DNA of 64,000 bases from Leptospirales bacterium (GTDB lineage: Bacteria > Spirochaetota > Leptospiria > Leptospirales > Leptonemataceae): assembly GCA_019694655.1 (NCBI GenBank), contig JAIBBN010000005.1:1-64000 (forward strand), written 5' to 3'. Of the stretch, positions 26,142 through 33,424 are shown piece by piece (the stretch's first letter is position 1; each line of letters begins with the position of its first letter). The translations under genes and the position numbers were made by a program. The notes beneath the pieces were generated by a model that worked only from the letters and a program-made list of their open reading frames with translations, had not been told where the DNA came from and ran no database searches.

Positions 26142-27029
26142 TTGGCAGACCATCGCACGCAGCTGAAGACGGCAAGCGCGCCGCTGCTGGCAGCGGCGGT
26201 GCTCTGGACGCTGGGCGCAAAGGGGCTGGCAGCCGAGACCATTCAGTTTCGCGATGGGACCGAAGTCCAGGGGCGAGTGGTGGGCTTCTCGCGCACCCAT
26301 GTAACGGCCATCATTGACGGACAAAGTCAGACGATCAGCAAATACCGTCTGGCGCGTATTCGCTACGATGTATTGAATTCGCAGGCAGCGGAAGATAGCC
26401 CTGCTGAGCGTGAGCGATTGCAGCGAACTCGCGGAGTACTGGTGTTGCACAGCGGGATGCGATTGTCAGGGCAGGCCGTGGAACGCGACGATCCCTTTCT
26501 GGTCTTTGAAGCCGAATCGGGAAAATTTCGATTTCGACTTGATGAAGTAGACTACATGCTGCTTTCCAAAGAAGTGAGCGGGCACATCCTGGAAACGCGA
26601 GTGCCGCCGGAAGGCATCGAGGCGATTCGAAAAGCAACAGGCAGCGACAGCAGGATATTGTTGCAGAGCGGTCAGCGTCTCCAGGCGGAGTCTGGCAGTT
26701 TTGACGGCGATTTTCATTCAGTGGAAACGGAACTTGGCCGGCTTCGACTTTCGCCAGACGACCTGGCCGCCGCACGGGCTGCGCCGGCTCCGCTGGCGCG
26801 GCCGCCGCTGGCCGAAGGTCAATGGGGGATCGTCCGACTGAGCAGCGGCCAGGAATTGTACGGACAGCTGCGTTTGAAGGGGCCGCACCAGTGGGTGCTG
26901 CAGACGGCCAGCGGCGAACTGCTGTTGCGTCCGGAAGAAATTCTACGTTCCTGGGTCTCGGAGGCGCCGCCTTCTGGCTGGCCGGCTCAAGTTTGGTCTT
27001 CCTTGCGCTCTCTGTTCGGCGCCCATTGA
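26142..27029 (+). CDS. Exported protein with four tandem small beta-barrel repeats
   Basis: About 295 residues, read from TTG 26142, which has AGGCGG just upstream and places a signal peptide (LLAAAVLWTLGAKGLAAE) at the start. The mature protein holds four related units of about 60 residues: IQFRDGTEVQGRVVGF, LVLHSGMRLSGQAVER, RILLQSGQRLQAESGSF and VRLSSGQELYGQLRLK each open a unit and each is followed by a strand pair and a closing helix-like segment. The repeat equals the N-terminal domain of the protein encoded at 24715-25554. No in-frame ATG fits better; ATG codons upstream lie in the preceding gene. Role unknown, probably envelope located. Confidence 0.7.
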   Translation: MADHRTQLKTASAPLLAAAVLWTLGAKGLAAETIQFRDGTEVQGRVVGFSRTHVTAIIDGQSQTISKYRLARIRYDVLNSQAAEDSPAERERLQRTRGVLVLHSGMRLSGQAVERDDPFLVFEAESGKFRFRLDEVDYMLLSKEVSGHILETRVPPEGIEAIRKATGSDSRILLQSGQRLQAESGSFDGDFHSVETELGRLRLSPDDLAAARAAPAPLARPPLAEGQWGIVRLSSGQELYGQLRLKGPHQWVLQTASGELLLRPEEILRSWVSEAPPSGWPAQVWSSLRSLFGAH

Positions 27030-27037
27030 TTGGTCGA

Positions 27038-27622
27038 ATGGAATCGCTGGAAGAAGCGCTTCTGGCTGCACGCGCCTGTCGCCTGTGCGAATCAAGCTTG
27101 CCCCTGCCGCCGCGGCCGGTTTTGCGCGCCGCCACTTCGGCGCGCATTGTATTGATCGGACAGGCCCCGGGGCTGCGCGTCCATGAAACGGGCATACCCT
27201 GGAATGATGCCAGCGGCGACCGGCTGCGTGAATGGCTGGAGATGGATCGCCAGTTGTTCTATGACGAAACAAAGATCGCCATTATCCCCATGGGCTTTTG
27301 CTATCCCGGCAAGGGCAAGAGCGGAGACCTGCCGCCGCGTCCTGAGTGCGCCCCGCACTGGCACCCGCGTCTGCGCGCCGCCCTTCCGCAGGTGCGCCTG
27401 GCGCTGCTGATTGGAAGCTATGCCCAGGCCTACTACCTCAAAGGAAGTCGATCGAATAGTCTGACTGAGACTGTTAAAAACTTCAAACAATTCCTTCCAG
27501 ACTATTTTCCGCTGGTTCACCCCTCGCCGCGAAACAAACTCTGGCTGAAGAAGAACCCCTGGTTTGAGCGAGAGATTCTGCCGGCGTTGCGCAAGAAAGT
27601 CCGGGCAGCGCTGGCTGCGTGA
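27038..27622 (+). CDS. Uracil-DNA glycosylase superfamily protein
   Basis: 194 residues. The N-terminal part has Cys-containing CRLCESSLPLPPRPV, then the active-site-like loop GQAPGLRVHETGIPWNDASGDRLREWL and, near the end, PLVHPSPRN, the minor-groove or leucine-loop region of UDG superfamily members. It fits the subgroup annotated as uracil-DNA glycosylase family proteins, not E. coli Ung. Only two Cys lie in the N-terminal CxxC pattern, so a 4Fe-4S cluster as in family 4 enzymes is doubtful. ATG 27038 begins nine bases after the upstream stop. Activity on uracil is inferred, not shown. Confidence 0.75.
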   Translation: MESLEEALLAARACRLCESSLPLPPRPVLRAATSARIVLIGQAPGLRVHETGIPWNDASGDRLREWLEMDRQLFYDETKIAIIPMGFCYPGKGKSGDLPPRPECAPHWHPRLRAALPQVRLALLIGSYAQAYYLKGSRSNSLTETVKNFKQFLPDYFPLVHPSPRNKLWLKKNPWFEREILPALRKKVRAALAA

Positions 27623-27731
27623 AGGCCGCTCCGGTGGCGTGCAGTCTGCCCAAACCCGCTGCAGGCCCGGAGCGCGGGCAGGGGCGCCTAAAAGTGAACT
27701 ACTAAAACCGCACGGGCGCCGAAAATAGGCT

Positions 27732-28814
27732 ATGGTCCCTGCCGTGCTGCATCGCTGGCCCTATGTTGTACTCTTGTTGCTGAGTCTCCTCCTGGCCCTT
27801 GTGGGCCCGGCCCCGGTGGCACAAAACAGGCAGGCCGAGCCAGATCTTGCCGAATTGCTATCGCGACCGACCGCCAGCTTTGCTGAACGCAAGCGACTGG
27901 TAGAAGATTGCCTGCGCGCCGGTATGCTCTATGAAGAACGCGGGCGGCAGCGGAGCGCGCTTCTGGTATATGGGCACGCGTTGCAGATCTGGCCAAATCA
28001 TCCAGAAATCTTGCCACATTACCAGAGACTTGGCCGCGGAATTTCCGCGCAGGAACCGGCGCCAGATCCGGACGCGGCGGCGGCCCTTGAGGCTCGCCAG
28101 CGAATGGAAGCCCAACGAGCGCGCGCGGCGGCCGAGCGGCGTCGTCTGGAACAGCAGCAACGCCAATCGGTCGATTCGAGCCATCGCGATCGCTTGCGGC
28201 GCAGCCAGCTGGCGGCGCGCCGCCGAGCCGCCGAGGAAGCTCGCCTGCAGCGTGAAAAAGAAGCGCGTGAAAAGGCCGAGCGTCTGGCGCGCGAGGAGCA
28301 ACAGCGACTGGAAGAAATGCGCATCCGCCAGGAACTTGCTCTGCGTCAGCGCCTGGAACGCCAGCGGGCAGCAGAGTGGCAGGCGGCATTGCAACGCTGG
28401 CTGATGGCCGGCGTCGGCGGCGTTGCGCTGCTGGCATTGCTTGGCGTCGTCTGGTTGATTGGCCGTTCCAGCTTGCGTCGTGGCGAACAGGAACTCAGCG
28501 TTCAAGCCTATGCTGTAAATGCGCCGCCAGATGCGCCGCGACACCCGGTGCAGTTCGTCCTCGATCAGCCGGTGCGCGACCTCGAACTGCCGGAAGCCAT
28601 TCCGGAATTGGACCTGGCAACGCGCATGCAAGTGCTGGATCGCCTGGAATCGTATCTGAAAAGCGAAGGGCGGCCAAGCTCGAGTTTTCTCGAAACGCTC
28701 ACGCCGCTGTTGGCCGACTCCGCAGACATGACGCGCGTACGTGCGCGACGCCTGCTTGATGAAGCCGTGCAAAGGGAGAAGGCTGCCAGCCATGGTCCAA
28801 CGCCTGCCAGTTGA
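27732..28814 (+). CDS. Membrane protein with long Arg/Glu/Ala coiled coil
   Basis: 360 residues. It begins with a hydrophobic leader (VVLLLLSLLLALVGPAP) and a TPR-like unit (AERKRLVEDCLRAGMLYEERGRQRSALLVYGHALQIWPNHPEILPHYQRLG). A highly charged coiled coil spans about 110-215, followed by a membrane helix (LMAGVGGVALLALLGVVWLIG, about 222-243) and a cytoplasmic C-terminal domain ending in helices. The first leader may be a signal peptide or a second membrane anchor. The next gene, a MinD-like protein, starts inside its last 23 bases, so the products may work together. No family was recognised. Confidence 0.65.
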   Translation: MVPAVLHRWPYVVLLLLSLLLALVGPAPVAQNRQAEPDLAELLSRPTASFAERKRLVEDCLRAGMLYEERGRQRSALLVYGHALQIWPNHPEILPHYQRLGRGISAQEPAPDPDAAAALEARQRMEAQRARAAAERRRLEQQQRQSVDSSHRDRLRRSQLAARRRAAEEARLQREKEAREKAERLAREEQQRLEEMRIRQELALRQRLERQRAAEWQAALQRWLMAGVGGVALLALLGVVWLIGRSSLRRGEQELSVQAYAVNAPPDAPRHPVQFVLDQPVRDLELPEAIPELDLATRMQVLDRLESYLKSEGRPSSSFLETLTPLLADSADMTRVRARRLLDEAVQREKAASHGPTPAS

Positions 28815-29508
28815 CTCCGCCCATGCTATTGCCTTCTTCGGCGCTCCGCGCAGCGGCGTCTCGTTTGTAGCATCGGCGCTGGCCGCAGAATTGCTCCGCC
28901 GGCGCATTGAGGTGGCCTTCTTCGAGGGCGCCGGGCTGATGCAAAGCAGCAGGAAGGCCGGACGTCGCGCCCGCCTGGCAGGCATTCGCGTTCGCCTGCT
29001 GCAAGGCGCTTCGGGCCTGCAGGCCATTGTGGCGGCGGAAGGGCCGCCGCCGGGCCGTCGCATCGATGAGATGCAAATTGCGGCGACGCAATTGCTTATC
29101 GACTGTTCTTCGGGACGCGAGGCCTGGATGCAGTGCTTCGCCGCGGCGCGCCGCACTCTGGTGTTGCTGCCGACCCCGGCCAGCTGCGCTCGCGCCTTTG
29201 AGGCTATGCGCTTGCACAATCGCGATCGCCGCGAGGCCGGCGCCCATCCGCCGATTTCGATCTTTGTCAATCAAGCGGCCAGTCTGGACATTGCTTTGCG
29301 GACCTTTCGCTATTTTGCCGCGCCGGCCGAGGAAGATGGCTGGCAGGCGGATTTTCTGGGCTTCTCTTTTCCGGTGCGCTACTCGCGCGAGTCGGAGTTC
29401 TGGAATGCCGCGTTTCAAGATCCGCGCATCCATGGCTGCTTTGCTCTGAGCGCCGACCGACTGCTGGAGCGCGGCGCAGCGGCGCTCAGTCACGCCCAGG
29501 GAATCTGA
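28792..29508 (+). CDS. MinD/FlhG-like protein with degenerate P-loop
   Basis: 238 residues with the architecture of a MinD/ParA-type protein: N-terminal strand and loop FFGAPRSGVSFVASALAAELLRRRIEVAFFE, TQLLIDCSSG at the position of the switch region, and VLLPTPASCARAFEAMRLHN then PPISIFVNQAAS, as in FlhG. The deviant Walker A, normally GKGGVGKS, reads GAPRSGVS and lacks both lysines, so ATP hydrolysis is doubtful. A binding site (GGAGAAGG) precedes ATG 28792. It overlaps the upstream coiled-coil gene. It may be a regulatory or scaffold protein; cell-cycle, flagellar or envelope roles are all open. Confidence 0.6.
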   Translation: MVQRLPVDSAHAIAFFGAPRSGVSFVASALAAELLRRRIEVAFFEGAGLMQSSRKAGRRARLAGIRVRLLQGASGLQAIVAAEGPPPGRRIDEMQIAATQLLIDCSSGREAWMQCFAAARRTLVLLPTPASCARAFEAMRLHNRDRREAGAHPPISIFVNQAASLDIALRTFRYFAAPAEEDGWQADFLGFSFPVRYSRESEFWNAAFQDPRIHGCFALSADRLLERGAAALSHAQGI

Positions 29509-29584
29509 TTTACGGGGGCCGCCCTGCGGCGCATACGGTTGCGTGGCACTGGCCCCTCTGAATCCTGCGGCGCCTTCAACAACG

Positions 29585-30754
29585 ATGAGCGGCGAGTCTT
29601 TTCGCCAGTTTCTGCGCCCCGATCTGCCGACGCCCATTCACATCCTGGATGAAGTCGCATTGCGCGGCAATCTGGAGATACTGAGCCAGGTACAGCAAGC
29701 AAGCGGCGCGCGCATCATCCTGGCCCTGAAGGCTTTTGCACAGTGGAGCGCCTTTCCCATCATCCGAGAGTATCTGCCCGGCGCGACGGCCAGTTCGCTG
29801 AATGAGGCGATGCTGGCACATGAACACTTTGGCGGCGAGTTGCATGTGACAGCGCCCGCCTATCCTCAAGATGAATTCAGCGAACTGCTGAAAATAGCCG
29901 ATCACATCGTTTTCAATTCCTTTCGCCAATGGCATCGCTTTCGAGCAGAGGCCCTGGCCTTCGGCAACGCCAGCGGTCGCCAGATCGAATTCGGGTTGCG
30001 GCTGAATCCGGAGCATCGCGAGACAGAAGTTGAGCTCTATGATCCTTGCGCGCCCGGCTCGCGACTTGGCGCCACTCGTCAAGAGTTTGATGATCAGAGT
30101 CTGGAAGGCATCAGCGGCCTGCATTTTCATACGCTTTGCCAGCGCGGTCTGCCGGCGCTGGCGCGCACCCTTGCCGTCGTCGAACGCAATTTTGGCGAAG
30201 CGCTGCGGCATGTGCGCTGGGTTAATTTTGGCGGAGGACATCACATCACGCAACCTGGCTACGATGTGCCGGGTCTGATCGATCTGATCCGCAAATTTCG
30301 GGCTCGATATGGCGTTGAAGTCTATCTGGAACCGGGCGAGGCGGCGGCCATCAACACCGGCGTTCTGGTCTCGCGCGTGCTCGATGTGCGTTCGGGCCAG
30401 CCGGCTACTGTGATAGTGGACGCCTCCGCTACTGCCCACATGCCGGATACCCTGGAGATGCCCTACCGCGCTGAAATCCTGGATGCATCCTTGCCTGGCG
30501 ATCGCGCCTGGACCGCTCGGCTTGGCGGCATGACCTGCCTGGCTGGAGATATTCTGGGCGACTATAGTTTCGATCGGCCGCTGCAGGAGGGCGATTGGAT
30601 CGTATTTCTTGACATGTCGCACTATACGATGGTCAAGAGCAGCAATTTTAATGGCGTGCGAACGCCATCGATTGCCATCGGCAATTCCCGGAGCGGCGAG
30701 TTGCGCATCGTGCGGCGTTTCGGCTATGCCGACTACCGCGATCGTCTCGGCTGA
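29585..30754 (+). CDS. nspC: Carboxynorspermidine / carboxyspermidine decarboxylase
   Basis: 389-residue fold-III PLP enzyme that decarboxylates carboxyspermidine or carboxynorspermidine to the triamine. The PLP lysine is K49 in RIILALKAFAQW. Other family elements are GLRLNPEHRE, SLEGISGLHFHTLCQ, WVNFGGGHHIT, YLEPGEAAAINTG and SATAHMPDTLEMPYRAEI, followed by LGGMTCLAGD. The start ATG 29585 lies 76 bases after the MinD-like gene. Together with the synthase at 18961 it forms the alternative spermidine pathway. Length is normal. Whether the product is spermidine or norspermidine depends on the diamine available. Confidence 0.92.
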   Translation: MSGESFRQFLRPDLPTPIHILDEVALRGNLEILSQVQQASGARIILALKAFAQWSAFPIIREYLPGATASSLNEAMLAHEHFGGELHVTAPAYPQDEFSELLKIADHIVFNSFRQWHRFRAEALAFGNASGRQIEFGLRLNPEHRETEVELYDPCAPGSRLGATRQEFDDQSLEGISGLHFHTLCQRGLPALARTLAVVERNFGEALRHVRWVNFGGGHHITQPGYDVPGLIDLIRKFRARYGVEVYLEPGEAAAINTGVLVSRVLDVRSGQPATVIVDASATAHMPDTLEMPYRAEILDASLPGDRAWTARLGGMTCLAGDILGDYSFDRPLQEGDWIVFLDMSHYTMVKSSNFNGVRTPSIAIGNSRSGELRIVRRFGYADYRDRLG

Positions 30755-30760
30755 GGAAAT

Positions 30761-31006
30761 ATGCAATCAATACAAACCCCTTGCACTCTCGAGCCTCTGC
30801 TGCTTGAGCTTTCCCAACCGATTCGACTGCGCGCATTGATTGCCGAAGTGGAGCGGCATCTCAAAGAAATCCACGAAGCAATCCAGGGGCGCGATGCCGA
30901 TCGCGAAGAGCGCCTGTTCGCCTTGCGACAGCAAGAGGCGACGCTCTTTGGCCGCTTTCAACAGCGGCTGGAAGTCGCTGCCGCTGCCTGCATGGTCAGG
31001 CAGTGA
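30761..31006 (+). CDS. Small helical protein downstream of nspC
   Basis: 81 residues, predicted helical, with a charged middle (LIAEVERHLKEIHEAIQGRDADREERLFALRQQE) that looks like an amphipathic coiled coil. AGGAAAT lies just upstream of ATG 30761, only seven bases after the nspC stop, which supports real expression in the nspC operon. Its last 49 bases overlap the end of the convergent agmatine deiminase gene. No family was recognised and no function can be assigned. Confidence 0.5.
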   Translation: MQSIQTPCTLEPLLLELSQPIRLRALIAEVERHLKEIHEAIQGRDADREERLFALRQQEATLFGRFQQRLEVAAAACMVRQ

Positions 31007-31998
31007 ATCCCGCCGCCTTCCAGGAACAGATCGCGGCAGGCAATGGGCGTGATTCGGCGCCCGGGAAAATGTCGTTCGAGGATTTGCAGCGCAACTTCAT
31101 CGCTTTTCCCGCCGAAGACTGGCGCCAGCACGCTCTCATTGCATATGTAAAAATTGGCATGGGTCAAGGGCAGCAGGCGTCCGTTTTCGAAAGCAGGGGC
31201 GGGCATCGGCAAAAAATCAAGCTCCAGTGCGCCGCCATCCGTGAAACGGTGCGATTCCAGGATCTTCCGGGCAAGCTCCAGCGCGGCGGCAGCCGGATGG
31301 TCTTGCGGCGCCTGGGCCAGAAGTACGCGTCGCGGAGCAGTAAAGCGGGCAAACATATCAATATGCCCGTCCGTGTCGTCGCCTGGCAGGCCGCAGGGCA
31401 GCCAGATGACATTCAGACCAAATTCGAGATCGAAGAGCGCCTCAAAGTCGCTTCGCCGTGCGGCGGGGTGTCGATTCTCATTGAGTAAGACGGACTCGGT
31501 GCTCAGCAGGAGCCCCGCACCGTCAGTCTCAATGGCGCCGCCTTCGACAATTTGGGGCAAGGAACGGCATTGATCGCCCAGCGCAGAGGCGATGGCCAAG
31601 CCGGCGCGATCATCGTCGTCGTAGGGCTCAAACTTTGTGCCCCAGGCGTTGAAACGGAAATCCAGCGACAGCGGCAAACGACTCTCGGCGATCAGACGCA
31701 GCGGCGCATAGTCGCGCGCCCAGACATCATTGGTCGGATGGTTCAGGAATTGCAATCGTTCCTGGAACTGGTCCGTTTGGGCCGCCTGCCTTAGTTCATG
31801 GCTGATGCGCTGCTGTTCGGAGTTCGGACAGAGTATCCATAGAGCTTCGCTGGCCAGGATGTCTGCGGCAAGCCGCGAACAGAGCGTCCGAACTTCGGCG
31901 TAGCGACCCGACCAGAGTTCCGGGCGCAGCGGCCAGCTGATGATCGTGCACTGGTGCTCCTCCCACTCCGCTGGCCAGCGGTAGCCATGCTCATTCAC
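30958..31998 (-). CDS. aguA: Agmatine deiminase
   Basis: About 346 residues; converts agmatine to N-carbamoylputrescine and ammonia. The family start is HGYRWPAEWEEHQCTIISWP. Catalytic elements are NDVWARDYAPL with the Asp, GHIDMFARF with the His, and GGGIHCLT with the nucleophilic Cys (C333). Peptidyl-arginine deiminase-type proteins share this fold, so substrate choice rests on the nearby arginine decarboxylase. I chose GTG 31998 because it begins directly at the conserved start; longer frames from 32106 or 32229 overlap the divergent permease gene. An N-carbamoylputrescine amidase is not in this window. Confidence 0.87.
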   Translation of the reverse strand: MNEHGYRWPAEWEEHQCTIISWPLRPELWSGRYAEVRTLCSRLAADILASEALWILCPNSEQQRISHELRQAAQTDQFQERLQFLNHPTNDVWARDYAPLRLIAESRLPLSLDFRFNAWGTKFEPYDDDDRAGLAIASALGDQCRSLPQIVEGGAIETDGAGLLLSTESVLLNENRHPAARRSDFEALFDLEFGLNVIWLPCGLPGDDTDGHIDMFARFTAPRRVLLAQAPQDHPAAAALELARKILESHRFTDGGALELDFLPMPAPAFENGRLLPLTHANFYICNESVLAPVFGGKSDEVALQILERHFPGRRITPIACRDLFLEGGGIHCLTMQAAAATSSRC

Positions 31999-32275
31999 CT
32001 GGTCATCAAGCGCGCGGCCATGCTGGCGGCAAGAGCGAAGCGCAAGAGCTGCCGTCTGCAGGAGAAGTGATTGCCGGCGCGACCGCGCTGCGCGGCCCTC
32101 CACCATGGCCGCCCGTCGCCAGCAAAGCAACGCAGCGCGGCCAGCAGGGCGGCGGCCGCGACATTCCGCAACAGCTGGCGCAGCGCCGCTGCCAGCGGCG
32201 GAAGCAATTGTCGAGGCGGCAGCCTCCATACTGGAGACGCGCAGCGTTCAATTGCAGCAAATCGAACGCTCGCGA

Positions 32276-33334
32276 ATGGCGCGCTGGTTTTTTGGCGCAC
32301 TGTTTCTCGCACTGCTGGCCCTGATTGGCGTTATGACGCTGCCCTATGTGCACGCCGTGGTGATCGGCCTGATTGTCGCTGGCGCTTTCTATCCCATGCT
32401 GGATTGGCTCTTGCGGCGCTTGCGCTTTGGCCGACAGGGCGCCGCGCTGGCGGCGACGCTGGTCGTGGTGCTTGCGGTGTTCCTGCCGCTTGGCTATGTC
32501 GCCGGTCAACTGGTGGTGGAAGCCGCCGCACTCTACGATCGCGCCAACGAACTCTTGAGCGCTGAACGGGTTCGCGAGCTGCTGTTTGGCCGAGGGTGGT
32601 TCCCCGATGCAGCTCGACGCATTTTCAGCTACTTCAACATGGATTACACGCCGCATCGTATGGAGGCGCTGCTCCTCGATCTGCTGCGCACCGCAACCAG
32701 CGAGGCGGTGTCGCGCGTGAATTCTCTGCTGGGCAATCTGGTGGACCTGGTAGTTCAAATTGCGGTGATGCTGGTGGTAATCTACGGCATGTTTCGTCAT
32801 GGGCCAAACTTGAAGCGTTTCTTGCTGGAACTCTCGCCGCTGCCGGAAGAGGAGAGCGAACTCTTGATCCAGCGTTTCAATCAAATGAACTACGTCACGA
32901 TGGCCGGCAACGGCATCGGCGGCATTCTGCAAGGCGGACTTGCCGGATTTGCTTTCTGGTTTTTGGGCTTCGAGTCGGCTTTGCTCTGGACAGTGATCAT
33001 GTCCATCCTGGCGTTCCTGCCGTTGATTGGCATGTCCATCGTATACATTCCGGCGTCCATTTACCTGCTGGCGCTTGGACGCTACGGCGAGGGAATTTTT
33101 CTTTTTCTATTTTGCTCTGCGGTTTCACTGATAGTTGAGAACTGGTTCAAGCCGATCTTTGTAGGAGCAAGCGTCGAGATCAATTCGGTGGTTGTGCTTC
33201 TGAGTATTGTCGGCGGACTGTCGGCCTTTGGTCCGGTAGGCATCTTTTACGGTCCGCTGATTATTAGTCTGTTTATGACAATCGTCAACCTCTACCACGC
33301 GCGCTATGCCAGCGTCTACAATCAGCGCCGCTGA
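32276..33334 (+). CDS. AI-2E family transporter
   Basis: 352 residues with about seven to eight hydrophobic segments. Typical family sequences are YVHAVVIGLIVAGAFYPMLDWLLRRL near the start, a helical soluble section (ADRAPD-like linker to YFNMDYTPHRMEALLLDLL), then the conserved block MAGNGIGGILQGGLAGFAFWFLGFESALLWTVIMSILAFLPLIGM and PIFVGASVEINSVVVLLSIVGGLSAFGPVGIFYGPLI. The family includes TqsA and sodium/proton antiporters, so an autoinducer substrate should not be assumed. ATG 32276 is preferred to 32105, which lacks family sequence and overlaps the divergent gene. Confidence 0.85.
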   Translation: MARWFFGALFLALLALIGVMTLPYVHAVVIGLIVAGAFYPMLDWLLRRLRFGRQGAALAATLVVVLAVFLPLGYVAGQLVVEAAALYDRANELLSAERVRELLFGRGWFPDAARRIFSYFNMDYTPHRMEALLLDLLRTATSEAVSRVNSLLGNLVDLVVQIAVMLVVIYGMFRHGPNLKRFLLELSPLPEEESELLIQRFNQMNYVTMAGNGIGGILQGGLAGFAFWFLGFESALLWTVIMSILAFLPLIGMSIVYIPASIYLLALGRYGEGIFLFLFCSAVSLIVENWFKPIFVGASVEINSVVVLLSIVGGLSAFGPVGIFYGPLIISLFMTIVNLYHARYASVYNQRR

Positions 33335-33392
33335 TTGGGGCGATGGTTGAGGGACGAGTCTCAGGGCCGGCGCGCATCCAGCGCAGCGCGGG

Positions 33393-33412
33393 CCTTGCCT
33401 CCGACGGCAAGG
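33393..33412. terminator. Hairpin between convergent genes
   Basis: CCTTGCC (33393-33399) and GGCAAGG (33406-33412) form a perfect 7-bp stem with a six-base loop in the gap between the AI-2E gene and the convergent peptidase gene. A long T tract is missing on either strand, so it may be a weak bidirectional terminator. Confidence 0.4.
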
Positions 33413-33424
33413 ACCAGGCGTTGA

